From the NCBI GenBank assembly GCA_023390555.1, contig JAEWCQ010000044.1:1-64000 (forward strand): DNA of 64,000 bases, written 5' to 3'. This document shows positions 41,192 through 49,485 of this stretch, one piece after another. A program made the translations under genes and the position numbers. Source of the stretch: Bacillota bacterium. GTDB lineage: Bacteria; Bacillota; Clostridia; Lachnospirales; Lachnospiraceae. A model generated the notes under the pieces. That model did not search any database. It saw only the letters and a program-made list of their open reading frames with translations, and was not told the DNA's origin. The stretch's first letter is position 1, and each line of letters begins with the position of its first letter.

Positions 41192-41845
41192 CTATCCCTC
41201 GCTTTCCTTTAATGCCTGTTCTGCTTCCTCTCGACTGAGGAACGCAGTTTTCCCGAAATCCTCAAATTTCACGTCAAGCCACAGGTCATAGAGCTCTACA
41301 TACCATGTACCGTCTTCATATCTGCGTACATTTGTAACTGTTCCTGTCATAATCTCTGTTACAGTATTTCTGTGCATCAGCACATACACCATGTCCCCAA
41401 CCTTACACGGCAACCGCAGGAGTAAGCCGCTTCTATAAGCCTCTATCAAATCTTTAAACTGGCAATCTTCTGTTCCGTACTCACCGCAGAAATCATAATT
41501 TTCATTCTCATATCTGTTTCGTAAGTATATCAATTCCTGCATTTCATCAACTGTTCCTAGTTCTTGGTATTCTTTCAGACGTTCCAATGCTATAGCTAAC
41601 TTTGCCATTTCAATAGCATCTATATTTGTTTCTTTTAATATCGAAACCTTTTTACACTGCTCCGCATACAAACGGTCTACCTCGGCTATCTGTGACGGCT
41701 CAAGACCGGTATCCTCGTATGCCGATAATCTTAAAATGGCATTTCCTCCACACACTATGATGTTATCGTCGATTTCGAACTCTTTTATTTCTTCGCTATC
41801 AACAACCATGCCGCCGTCAATAATTTCATACGTTAGTCTCTCCAT
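41192..41845 (-). CDS. Phage protein, unknown function
   Basis: 217 residues from the ATG at 41845, six nt after AGGAGG; the longer upstream frame overlaps another gene. It begins MERLTYEIIDGGMVVDSEEI and contains NAILRLSAYEDTGLEPSQIA, a very common opening for clostridial phage proteins, then a C-terminal beta-rich half with VGDMVYVLMHRNTVTEIMTG. Widely distributed, without an assigned function. Confidence 0.75.
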   Translation of the reverse strand: MERLTYEIIDGGMVVDSEEIKEFEIDDNIIVCGGNAILRLSAYEDTGLEPSQIAEVDRLYAEQCKKVSILKETNIDAIEMAKLAIALERLKEYQELGTVDEMQELIYLRNRYENENYDFCGEYGTEDCQFKDLIEAYRSGLLLRLPCKVGDMVYVLMHRNTVTEIMTGTVTNVRRYEDGTWYVELYDLWLDVKFEDFGKTAFLSREEAEQALKESEG

Positions 41846-41855
41846 CCTCCGCCTC

Positions 41856-42032
41856 CTAATCTTCCCTTTCGTTTTGATACTGAAACATACACTCTTTGCA
41901 AGGCTGTATCGGCTCACCTTCTCCAGCCATTGTCCGAAGTCCAGCACACATTCCCTCTTCCATTCCCGGGTTTCCGTATTGGTGCGTCAGCCAGCAATTA
42001 TTTATTGCAATCTCTATCAATCTTTTATCCAT
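41856..42032 (-). CDS. Small phage protein with CxxC, unknown function
   Basis: 58 residues (MDKRLIEIAINNCWLTHQYG) ending with PCKECMFQYQNERED. The CxxC may bind zinc. Its stop lies 10 nt before the next start, and the next gene's Shine-Dalgarno overlaps its last codons. Confidence 0.6.
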   Translation of the reverse strand: MDKRLIEIAINNCWLTHQYGNPGMEEGMCAGLRTMAGEGEPIQPCKECMFQYQNERED

Positions 42033-42144
42033 GGTTTTCTCTCCTTGGCTTCTCCCGCCAGTACCTGACTCCTTTTACCTCACTGTCATGTCCCGGTTTT
42101 ACCGATTCCGGATACCATGTGTTATTATCTTTCTGATTCTCCAT
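42025..42144 (-). CDS. Very small phage ORF
   Basis: 39 residues from the ATG at 42144 (MENQKDNNTWYPESVKPGHD), basic end. It overlaps both neighbours by several nt. Weak but plausible coding signal with GGACGGATC upstream. Confidence 0.4.
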   Translation of the reverse strand: MENQKDNNTWYPESVKPGHDSEVKGVRYWREKPRRENHG

Positions 42145-42568
42145 CGATCCGTCCCTCCTTTTCAATTCGCCGCTTATCATATTCCTGCTGCTCCATGGCT
42201 TCTCGCTCACGCTCTGCCTGGTGCCTGTCAATAAAAAATGCTTGGCCGATCCCGCGTAAGGGAAACTGCATGTCGCATAGGACAGCTTTTGTCTCTATGA
42301 TTACATCGCCGTTTCGGATTTCTTTTAATGTTCCGGTTCCGGTGTGTATGTAGTCCCCGGAATAGTTGCTGCCTGCAGTCCTGTAATTAAATAACAGTGA
42401 CATTCCGGGTTTGAGGCTCCTGATCTGCTCGATTCGATACTCTGGCATTCGGTAAAACTCGCATTCTTCCGGCTGATACTTTCTATATCCTCTGATTGTT
42501 TTCTCATATCTACATTCCAGCCCCGTCCTGCTGCACGTTCTATCCTCTCTGTACTTGCATGCAACCAC
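42125..42568 (-). CDS. Phage protein, unknown function, N-terminal Cys cluster
   Basis: About 147 residues from a GTG at 42568 preceded by GGAGGAAC. The start VVACKYREDRTCSRTGLECRY has three or four cysteines that might bind metal, followed by a beta-rich domain and a charged Arg/Glu coiled tail (RHQAEREREAMEQQEYDKRR). An alternative ATG at 42628 lacks a ribosome site. Function unknown. Confidence 0.6.
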   Translation of the reverse strand: MVACKYREDRTCSRTGLECRYEKTIRGYRKYQPEECEFYRMPEYRIEQIRSLKPGMSLLFNYRTAGSNYSGDYIHTGTGTLKEIRNGDVIIETKAVLCDMQFPLRGIGQAFFIDRHQAEREREAMEQQEYDKRRIEKEGRIDGESER

Positions 42569-42660
42569 CGTTCCTCCTTTTCCCCTCCTACCACTTAGGG
42601 CAGGAGGCAATCTCCATGTCTTTTTCAATATTGTGATATATTATAAATTCTATGGAGGTT

Positions 42661-43758
42661 CTATTTGTGCTGGCCGATGGCCGTCTTCAGTTCTGCAGTC
42701 AGATCTGTTTCTGCTCCTACTTCTGTTTCTATCGTAATGACCGCTTTGTGGAGGATTTCCCGCAGATGTTCTTTTCTGTTTTTTTCCTGGATGTTTGCTA
42801 TAATCGTTCCGCTTAACAGGTGGCTGATCTTCGGCATTCCAATTTGAAATTTTTCTTTGTATGTATCCTTGATTCTTGTTGAAATTCCTTCCGGTATACC
42901 GCTTTTTATACAGATGTCCTGCAATACATCCTGTTGCAGCGTGTCTTCGCTTTTTTCGTCCTCGACTTGCATGGCATACATCCGCTCGCACACTTCCAGC
43001 ATCCATTCATCTTCTTTTTTATCATCATCGAGAAACCCTTCGAAGCACTGATAAAACTTATTTCGTTCCTGCGTCGCTGTAAATTTCGGAATACACCCCA
43101 ATCCAAACGCGGCAAGTGATTCCTGCGGCTCTGCCGGCTTTTTACTATAAAACATCACCTTATCCCGTTCTTCTGTTCGCTGCTCAAATGACGGCCAGAT
43201 AAAGCCACAATCTGTCTTATCCACCACCCAATCCCGGATGCGCGGTGCAATTCGGTGTTCATCTGCTCTGTATCCAAGTCCCGGCGCGCTCAGGTGCAAC
43301 GGGCAAATTGCGCACATCAGATATTCGTACACCTCTTCCGACTCGTCCAGTTTGTTATTATCCTTTGTTGCTGTCAAAACGTCATAGGCATCATGGAAAA
43401 TAAGAATCAGATAGTGTCCGGGCTGATCGTAGTTGTCAATAATTCTGTCGTACAGTTCATCTAAAATCTTCTCGTCTTTGAGCTTGCTTTGCCTTACTCT
43501 CAACAACATGTCCTGCTGCCCGAATTCGCTATCAAAGTCCAGCGACATGATCTGATCTTCTACTTTTTTTGAGAAGAGGCTTTTTGTAATATCCAGATAC
43601 TTGTAAAATTCATCATTATCCATATTCAGGAATGTCTCTGAGATTTTTAGTACCTTTTCCTTCTCGCTGTCTACGTAACAGCCGCACATCCGTGTGATCG
43701 TGCAAGACTCTCTGTTGAATCTCCTTCTTAATTCCAAAACATCTTTTAGTGAGAACAT
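42661..43758 (-). CDS. DUF4317 family protein
   Basis: 365 residues from the ATG at 43758. The N-terminal LKDVLELRRRFNRESCTITR followed by MCGCYVDSEKEKV is the DUF4317 signature. DUF4317 proteins are usually chromosomal in Clostridia and of unknown function, so finding one inside an early phage operon is notable. The C-terminus is helical. It sits between an HNH gene and small ORFs. Confidence 0.87.
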   Translation of the reverse strand: MFSLKDVLELRRRFNRESCTITRMCGCYVDSEKEKVLKISETFLNMDNDEFYKYLDITKSLFSKKVEDQIMSLDFDSEFGQQDMLLRVRQSKLKDEKILDELYDRIIDNYDQPGHYLILIFHDAYDVLTATKDNNKLDESEEVYEYLMCAICPLHLSAPGLGYRADEHRIAPRIRDWVVDKTDCGFIWPSFEQRTEERDKVMFYSKKPAEPQESLAAFGLGCIPKFTATQERNKFYQCFEGFLDDDKKEDEWMLEVCERMYAMQVEDEKSEDTLQQDVLQDICIKSGIPEGISTRIKDTYKEKFQIGMPKISHLLSGTIIANIQEKNRKEHLREILHKAVITIETEVGAETDLTAELKTAIGQHK

Positions 43759-43772
43759 CTCTTTTTCCTCCT

Positions 43773-44105
43773 TTACTTTTTGTAATGCAGCTGCTCCCGG
43801 TCCCATCCCGGATATAACTGCTGCATATAGGTTGTTATGTACTGCTGCATTTCCTCACGCCAGCTCTTATTCCCGTTGTCCAGTTCTTGGTGATGGAGGC
43901 GGCAGCTTGTTACTCCGTTTTGTTCGACTCCGAGTCCTCCCTGGCTCTTATTGACAATGTGCGCGATATCAAAAATCGTTCGTCCGTAGCCATCTACCGG
44001 CCACCGCCCGGAACGACAGAAGATACATCCTCCGTCCCTTCGCGTGATGTCCTTTTGTACCTGCGGAGTGAAATTTTTCGCCTTTGTCTGCCGGCTCTTA
44101 CTCAT
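43773..44105 (-). CDS. HNH endonuclease
   Basis: 110 residues. The core DIAHIVNKSQGGLGVEQNGV and CRLHHQELDNG contains the HNH motif, with a CIFC knuckle before it. It overlaps the upstream gene by 8 nt. Third HNH gene in the prophage, possibly acting on replication or recombination intermediates. Confidence 0.85.
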   Translation of the reverse strand: MSKSRQTKAKNFTPQVQKDITRRDGGCIFCRSGRWPVDGYGRTIFDIAHIVNKSQGGLGVEQNGVTSCRLHHQELDNGNKSWREEMQQYITTYMQQLYPGWDREQLHYKK

Positions 44106-45510
44106 TGGTCACTCCTTCAATGCGATCCTTCATGGTCTTTTGCAGAAATTCCGTTATCAGCTGTGATATGGAGATTGCGGACATCCAGTTATTCTCGCTT
44201 ACTTCTCGCAAAAGTGCCTGTGTTTCGATTCTCAGCCAGTTTTCCACGGTATCTTTGCCAGATTCCGTATTTTCCACACTTCCGGTCAATACTTCCGGGT
44301 CCTGCTGCACCTGTGTATCCGGTATAATCTCTGGATAATCGCTCACATCCATTTGTCCCGGTAACTGCTCGTCGGTGCCCTCTCCTTTTTCCTCTTCGTT
44401 CGCATGGTATTCGTCGTCTGCTTTAATCACGCATTTTGCAAGGAAGTTCCCTGCTTCTGCCCTGTCTTCATACCATAGCCGTAGTCCCTCAGATAACGGA
44501 TATTTTACTTCGCTTTCCTGTTCCTCTTGAACTTCCTCGCATTCGGTCTTTTCAATGGTTTGCGGCTCTTCCGGTTCCTGCGTTTTCTTCTGCTTCGGTT
44601 CCGCTTTTGGTTTCGGTTCTGGTTTTGGTGCTTTTTTCTGCTCTGATTCGGTCTTTTCGGGCTTTTTAGCCGTTGCACCGGTGCAACTCTCGGAAATTTC
44701 CTTGAATGGTTCGCCGTAAATGGTCTCCCAGATGCTTTCACCCTTTTTGCCGGGTATGACAAATTTGTGTATCGCGTCAATCAGATCTGTCCAGGTATAA
44801 TTTTCTGTATTTTCCGGATGCCTTGTATCCACGATGTCAATCGGCTCATGCTCTCCCTTGATCGTCAGCATCAGTCTTCCGGCCTGCGGGATGCGGACCG
44901 TCTTCATCATGTACCCTGCCGGCGTCAATACGTCCCGGACTTTTTCCATCTGCTGATCCTCTGGTATCCCGCTTAACTCGTTGACCAGATTTGCAAATCT
45001 CCATTTGTCCTCGTAAAAAATCTGATGCAGCACTTTTTCAAGCGTGTTCTTCAGTTCCTGCTTCTGCAGGTCCGGTGATTCCATCATGACTTCGAGATCC
45101 GATATTTTTTCTTCTTCCCGGACGTCGTTTACAATTTTTTGGATCTCTCGTCTAGTCGCTTCCGGCGGTATTACCTCAATCATGTTATCCGGTAGTGTTA
45201 GCATATCGGCCAGCTTTGCATATCCGAACTGGCTATAGCTGTCTTCCAACTTGTCCGAGTATCCACCCACGGAATACCGGTCATTGATTCGGATGTATCT
45301 GCTTACCACATCTTTTTTAATGCCAAATTCCTTTTGCGCGAAATCATTTACATTGTTATAGCCGCCCTCCTGGATCACTTCCGTATCCCTTGCCAGTTTC
45401 AGAAGATACCCGATCCGGACGAATCCTTCCGCATGTGTCTTCAGCTCTGTTCCGAGTGCCTGTTTAAATGTCCCGTAGGACGCTCCCTGTAATTCCGTTA
45501 GATTTTCCAT
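44098..45510 (-). CDS. ParB/KorB-like HTH protein with charged linker
   Basis: 470 residues. Residues 10-80 are helical with an HTH-like segment NDFAQKEFGIKKDVVSRYIR (55-74), followed by LADMLTLPDNMIEVIPPEAT and a linker of Lys/Pro/Glu (about 275-340), then an acidic C-terminal region. The HTH and the following helix resemble ParB/KorB-type or DUF3102-like DNA-binding proteins, but there is no clear ParB nuclease motif. It contains a copy of the 16 bp palindrome within its own gene and is a candidate for the protein that reads it (inference). Confidence 0.6.
   Translation of the reverse strand: MENLTELQGASYGTFKQALGTELKTHAEGFVRIGYLLKLARDTEVIQEGGYNNVNDFAQKEFGIKKDVVSRYIRINDRYSVGGYSDKLEDSYSQFGYAKLADMLTLPDNMIEVIPPEATRREIQKIVNDVREEEKISDLEVMMESPDLQKQELKNTLEKVLHQIFYEDKWRFANLVNELSGIPEDQQMEKVRDVLTPAGYMMKTVRIPQAGRLMLTIKGEHEPIDIVDTRHPENTENYTWTDLIDAIHKFVIPGKKGESIWETIYGEPFKEISESCTGATAKKPEKTESEQKKAPKPEPKPKAEPKQKKTQEPEEPQTIEKTECEEVQEEQESEVKYPLSEGLRLWYEDRAEAGNFLAKCVIKADDEYHANEEEKGEGTDEQLPGQMDVSDYPEIIPDTQVQQDPEVLTGSVENTESGKDTVENWLRIETQALLREVSENNWMSAISISQLITEFLQKTMKDRIEGVTNE
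44672..44687. repeat. 16 bp palindrome, copy 3
   Basis: GTTGCACCGGTGCAAC within the coding region of the ParB/KorB-like protein, in the Lys/Glu/Pro-rich linker end (encodes SCTGAT). Confidence 0.95.
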
Positions 45511-45519
45511 TCTTTCCTC

Positions 45520-47649
45520 CTATACTGCTACCATCAGCCGGATATTCTCTGTGCTCCCTGTATCCTCTTTCTTTAGTCTCTCGGTATATTCCTTGAGCCA
45601 TTTTCCTATATTTTCTTTATCCGGCTTTTTATCATGAGCTCCGTACCACTGTCTGATTGTTTCTTGGCTTATCTCCACCGTCACATACGGTATTTCCGGG
45701 TCTTCTTTCGCTCGAAGCATGAGGATGATACTTTCACCATCATCATGCTTTCTCAGGTATCCATCTCCACCGACACAATGGTGCAGTATTCTTCCTTCTA
45801 ACACGATCTCTTCCGCAGATCTGGCCGGTCTAATGACAAACTCGTTGTCTTCATAAAAATATTTTCTTCGAAGCGATCTATAGGACTTTTTGATGTGCGG
45901 ATACTTGGTCTTTACTTCTGTCAACCGCTTATCCTGTTCCTTTTTGTTTTGCTCCATAACCATCTTTGCATGAGCTGCCTCTAAATTTCTTGGATATGCA
46001 TATACCGAATTGTTTAAGTCATATCCTAACTGCAGTCTCATTTCCAAATAGTCAAGGTACATGGTTGTAAAATGTCTTAGTACGTTGAGCGCGCCGCTGC
46101 ACATTTCTGCTTCTTCCATTCCAACCCCTGCATATTTTTTCATCCTGTTTAGCAGCTGCTCCATTGACATATATTCCAGCGCAATCTCTAATTTGTTGAT
46201 ACTATCTACTGCCACCGAAATGATCTTGATCTGTTCTGCTGTCCACGAGGCTCCCAGTCTTTTTTCTCGTTGCAAAACGTTTAGATAATCTATATTTCCC
46301 TTTTCTTCTATCAGATCTTTGACATGGTTTTTATTGATTCCGAGAAAATCCTCTGGCCTCTTTGCTTTGTCATTAACTATAATTCCGCAAAGTCCTTTTA
46401 CCATCTTGTTTACTACTCCGAACAGTCCCATTTTTACGAGCATTTCGATCTGCGGCCACTCATTATATCTTTCCATGTAGTCCATTACATTTATTTGTCC
46501 CGCTGCTGCCATGTACTCTTTTATTCCGCTGTACTGCAGGCATGTTCCTTTTAGCTCTTCTTCCATTCCTGGATACACTTCCCCTGAATGAATCTGAATA
46601 TTGTTCATTCCGTACAAATTGCAGTCGTCCCAAAAATCTCTTCCGGCATATCCGTCATACTTTTGAAAATCCACCTGGCCGCTTTCGCCTGGTAGCAAAT
46701 ATTCTCTTGCGATTTCGACCCCCGAATACGTTTCATAGGCTCCGTGCATCTCCCTTTCGCCTTTTTCCCCTATGATTTCTTCTAAATTCCATGAATGCTC
46801 CAGTTCAACGTATCTTATGACCGCGCCTTTCTCTTTGTACTTGTTTGCAGTAAAGACGAAGGCTTTTTCCGCATACTCTTTGTTTGCTTTTCCCTGTGGT
46901 TTGTATGTTCCATATTCTCCGCACAGGGGGCACTTCCCCATTCTTTTATCTCTCGGTTCTTCGATCCGTCTCTCAAACATGCTTTCGTATGTTTCTCCCT
47001 CTTTCCATGCCCCCTCCGCTACTCCTCCGCACTTCGAGCAACATATCGTTGCACGGCGGCCTCTCTTTTTGTAATACAGAAAATGCTTTTTTTTGAATAA
47101 TTTCACTTCTGCCCACTGCAATATCTCTTTTTGGGGAAGTTTTGGCGTGTTTTTTATCCTTTCATCTAATCTCTGTTTCCTGAGCTGGTACCTCCTGCGC
47201 TCCCTCCCATTTTTAATATTCGTTTCATTTTGTTCAAAGTAATCCCACCATTGAGATTTATCCCATATCTTCATCCCCTTGAAGTAGTTTTCTATTCTGC
47301 TTTTATCTTCTTCCGAATAGAGTATGTTTTGCTCTGTTCTGTCCTGGTACGAACTATGTTGTCCTTCCTGCTGCCATGCGAAACCATCGGTCCAATCATT
47401 TGTCGCTATCTTTTGATGTGTCCATGTTCCAGGCTCTGGGAAAAACACTCCCCAATCTTTTTTGTTTGTTACATATCTGACTACTGGGACGTCCTGACAC
47501 CCTTTCTTGTTGCTGTATACTTCCAGTATGATATGTCTCTCATTTCCTATGTTTTTCCATGCAGTGACACCTATGTACTCAACCTTTTTCTTTCTACTCC
47601 TCTTTTTCAGTGTCAGGTATGGGATTTTTTCAATTTCTTTTTTTCTCAT
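45520..47649 (-). CDS. PcfJ-like protein
   Basis: 709 residues. Two CxxC zinc knuckles (CSKCGG near 202 and CPLCGEYG near 244) and a C-terminal segment FVIRPARSAEEIVLEGRILH, HCVGGDGYLRK and the later SQETIRQWYGAHDKKP match PcfJ, a family named for the conjugative plasmid pCF10 and also found in phages and ICEs. Its biochemical role is not known; it always accompanies PcfK-like proteins. GGCAGAATAG precedes the start. It is placed in the replication block between PcfK and the ParB-like gene. Confidence 0.88.
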   Translation of the reverse strand: MRKKEIEKIPYLTLKKRSRKKKVEYIGVTAWKNIGNERHIILEVYSNKKGCQDVPVVRYVTNKKDWGVFFPEPGTWTHQKIATNDWTDGFAWQQEGQHSSYQDRTEQNILYSEEDKSRIENYFKGMKIWDKSQWWDYFEQNETNIKNGRERRRYQLRKQRLDERIKNTPKLPQKEILQWAEVKLFKKKHFLYYKKRGRRATICCSKCGGVAEGAWKEGETYESMFERRIEEPRDKRMGKCPLCGEYGTYKPQGKANKEYAEKAFVFTANKYKEKGAVIRYVELEHSWNLEEIIGEKGEREMHGAYETYSGVEIAREYLLPGESGQVDFQKYDGYAGRDFWDDCNLYGMNNIQIHSGEVYPGMEEELKGTCLQYSGIKEYMAAAGQINVMDYMERYNEWPQIEMLVKMGLFGVVNKMVKGLCGIIVNDKAKRPEDFLGINKNHVKDLIEEKGNIDYLNVLQREKRLGASWTAEQIKIISVAVDSINKLEIALEYMSMEQLLNRMKKYAGVGMEEAEMCSGALNVLRHFTTMYLDYLEMRLQLGYDLNNSVYAYPRNLEAAHAKMVMEQNKKEQDKRLTEVKTKYPHIKKSYRSLRRKYFYEDNEFVIRPARSAEEIVLEGRILHHCVGGDGYLRKHDDGESIILMLRAKEDPEIPYVTVEISQETIRQWYGAHDKKPDKENIGKWLKEYTERLKKEDTGSTENIRLMVAV

Positions 47650-47666
47650 TTTCTATTCTGCCTCCC

Positions 47667-48146
47667 TTACTTCATGTAATATCCTGTTATGATCTTCTTC
47701 GCTCTACCCATTCCCGGTATTCCGAGTTTGCATTTTGCGCTGACTTTTGCCTCTTTCATGATTGTGCTATCAACATCCTTTGCATTTTTAAAGGACCACA
47801 TCAAAATCTCTGATATGCATCCTTTCACCGTTTTTCCCTTCCGGCGAACGGCGCAACGCATTTCCTCTGACTCAGCACAGCGCATTTTGATATACTCCAC
47901 CCAGTCTTCCATGATTTCCTCTGGCTTCAGCTCCCGGCATTCCACTTCAATTTTCCCGAGCGCTGCCACGAGTGGCGTAACCAATTCCTCCAGTTCTCCG
48001 TCAAAATAGTCCTGCGCATCCTCTTTATCGATGCCGTTCTCTGTTGCAAGGATAATAAGGTTCTCCAGATCGCCCTCTGCTTTCTGCCCGGCCGCTGCCC
48101 GGTTCAATTCCTCGGCGCTGTCAAATTCTCCAAATCTATCAAACAT
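47667..48146 (-). CDS. PcfK-like protein
   Basis: 159 residues. ENLIILATENGIDKEDAQDY and the Cys/Arg-containing ISEILMWSFKNAKDVDSTI segment match the PcfK-like family. The gene precedes pcfJ by 17 nt and overlaps the RNase H-like gene by 8 nt, so pcfK-pcfJ-rnh-rep is one translational block. The function in plasmids or phages is unknown. Confidence 0.85.
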   Translation of the reverse strand: MFDRFGEFDSAEELNRAAAGQKAEGDLENLIILATENGIDKEDAQDYFDGELEELVTPLVAALGKIEVECRELKPEEIMEDWVEYIKMRCAESEEMRCAVRRKGKTVKGCISEILMWSFKNAKDVDSTIMKEAKVSAKCKLGIPGMGRAKKIITGYYMK

Positions 48147-48594
48147 TCTGTTCCTCCTTTTCGATTGCTCTCAGTAGCTCTCTCCTTTGCCACTCTGAAT
48201 ATTCTGTTTTCTGCTGATACCTTATATCTACCGAATGCGGGGCGATCACTTCAATCAGCGTTCGCCATATATCTGCATTCTTTACATCCTCGCCCTTTGC
48301 TGTTTTCCAGTCGGCTTCCTGCCACTTTTTTAACCATCCTTGCGTCAATGCTGACTCTAAGTGGTTTGAGTCGGTGAAAATCTCTATCTCACACGGTTTA
48401 TTTAATCGTTCCAATGCCTTAATCAGCCCCGTGAGTGCCAGCTGGTTTGCCGTTACATCTTTCATTCTGTCAAATGTCTCAATCGTGGCTGGTCCCTTTG
48501 CTGTCTCGTACTCGGTGATCCCTATGTAATATCCTGACGACTTCCGCAGGCCTTTATATGATGTCATTAAAAATATTCTGACTTTAAACATCAT
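48139..48594 (-). CDS. RNase H-like protein with degenerate active site
   Basis: 151 residues. The fold is suggested by the strand-helix pattern around GYYIGITEYETA, VTANQLALTGLIKALERL and EIEIFTDSNHLESALTQG, corresponding to E. coli RNase HI regions. Compared with RNase HI, only the Asp of TDSNH (Asp75) is clearly kept. The first Asp, the Glu of NRME (here NQLA) and the last Asp are not seen. It may thus be a non-catalytic RNase H-fold protein. It overlaps rep by 4 nt. Confidence 0.7.
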   Translation of the reverse strand: MMFKVRIFLMTSYKGLRKSSGYYIGITEYETAKGPATIETFDRMKDVTANQLALTGLIKALERLNKPCEIEIFTDSNHLESALTQGWLKKWQEADWKTAKGEDVKNADIWRTLIEVIAPHSVDIRYQQKTEYSEWQRRELLRAIEKEEQNV

Positions 48595-49385
48595 TCTCGC
48601 CTCTTCCTCTTGATCAGATGCTCTGTGTAGTAAAGGTAAGACATTCCCGTAAACCGATTGATACCGGTACGGACGGAATTCTTATCAATGTAAAATCCCG
48701 GTGTCGGTTCTGGTCCCTCTTCGATCAGCTTTTTCACTGTCCGGCGGGAATACTCTTTTTCCTCTTCTGGCTCCGGCTTGATTAGGTTTCCTCTTGAGGT
48801 ATTGTAGTCGTATGTTTCATCCGTAATCTCTTCCATGCGGGCGATCCTTCCCTTTTTATCTTCGCCGGTTTCCTCTTGCGGTACCTTTGCCAGATAACAG
48901 GCCAACTGCTCATAATCTCCTTCCTGATACAGTGGAGTCATATGTGGGTGTCCGAACGTCCACTTTTCAGCGATCAGCTTGTCTGTCTCCGGCTTTCCCG
49001 GTACCCGATTTACAATCATGTGAATATGTATCCCGCCGCGGCTCCCGATTTCGATGCAGTATATGTATTTGAAATCCGCTCCCTGCTTCCGGTATGCCCG
49101 GCGCATCCTGTCCCTGAAGTTCTTAAAATCATTTTTTACTCCCTGCATATCTTTTCTCTGTCCTCGTCCATAGGTTAGGGTGACGTATATCCCCTCTTCA
49201 AAATTCAGCTTGATTAATCTCCGGATATACTTCCTTTTGTTCCACCTGTTCTGATACTCGATTTCCCTCGGTGTCTTTTTTCTCTTTGTCCCTCTTGGTT
49301 CTCCTTTGGCTCCATAATGTCCAGCCCATATGTATTCAAATTCATTCGAAAAGGGAAACCCGTATTTTTTTACGTTATATGCCAT
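48591..49385 (-). CDS. HUH-family rolling-circle replication initiator (Rep)
   Basis: 264 residues. The three Rep motifs are readable: motif 1 YVTLTYG (67-73), motif 2 GGIHIHMIVN with the HUH pair His120 and His122, and motif 3 YLAK with a single catalytic Tyr164 and Lys167. The single-Tyr type is seen in plasmid, inovirus and microvirus initiators. It would nick a double-strand origin and covalently hold the 5' end. The ATG has TGGGAGT upstream. It is the only replication initiator I can find in this tailed prophage. The leader carries the antisense RNA and CTTGA repeats. Confidence 0.88.
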   Translation of the reverse strand: MAYNVKKYGFPFSNEFEYIWAGHYGAKGEPRGTKRKKTPREIEYQNRWNKRKYIRRLIKLNFEEGIYVTLTYGRGQRKDMQGVKNDFKNFRDRMRRAYRKQGADFKYIYCIEIGSRGGIHIHMIVNRVPGKPETDKLIAEKWTFGHPHMTPLYQEGDYEQLACYLAKVPQEETGEDKKGRIARMEEITDETYDYNTSRGNLIKPEPEEEKEYSRRTVKKLIEEGPEPTPGFYIDKNSVRTGINRFTGMSYLYYTEHLIKRKRRE

Positions 49386-49438
49386 GCAATACTCCCAACT
49401 TTAATATATTAATCGAGTTAGAAAAAGGCCTCGAAAAC

Positions 49439-49464
49439 CTTGATTTCTCTTGACTTTCTTGACC
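49439..49464. repeat. Three phased CTTGA repeats in the rep leader (possible origin)
   Basis: CTTGA occurs at 49439, 49449 and 49458, that is at 10 and 9 bp intervals, with a further copy at 49514. The pC194/pUB110 family of rolling-circle plasmids uses a nick sequence containing CTTGATA (established knowledge); the first copy here reads CTTGAT. The repeat could be the double-strand origin or Rep-binding site (inference), and it overlaps the -35 region of the antisense promoter. Confidence 0.4.
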
Positions 49465-49479
49465 TCCGCATGCTATAAT
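49450..49479 (+). promoter_or_regulatory. Strong antisense promoter in the rep leader
   Basis: TTGACT, 18 bp spacer, TATAAT, with an extended -10 (TGCTATAAT). It faces away from rep, on the plus strand, and would start transcription near 49486. Of the promoters seen in the early operon it is the best matched one directed against the operon. Confidence 0.82.
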
Positions 49480-49485
49480 TTACAT

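Noticed and set aside
49459..49464. TTGACC as the -35 of the antisense promoter
   Set aside because: It would leave only 9 bp before TATAAT. The upstream TTGACT gives an 18 bp spacer and is preferred.
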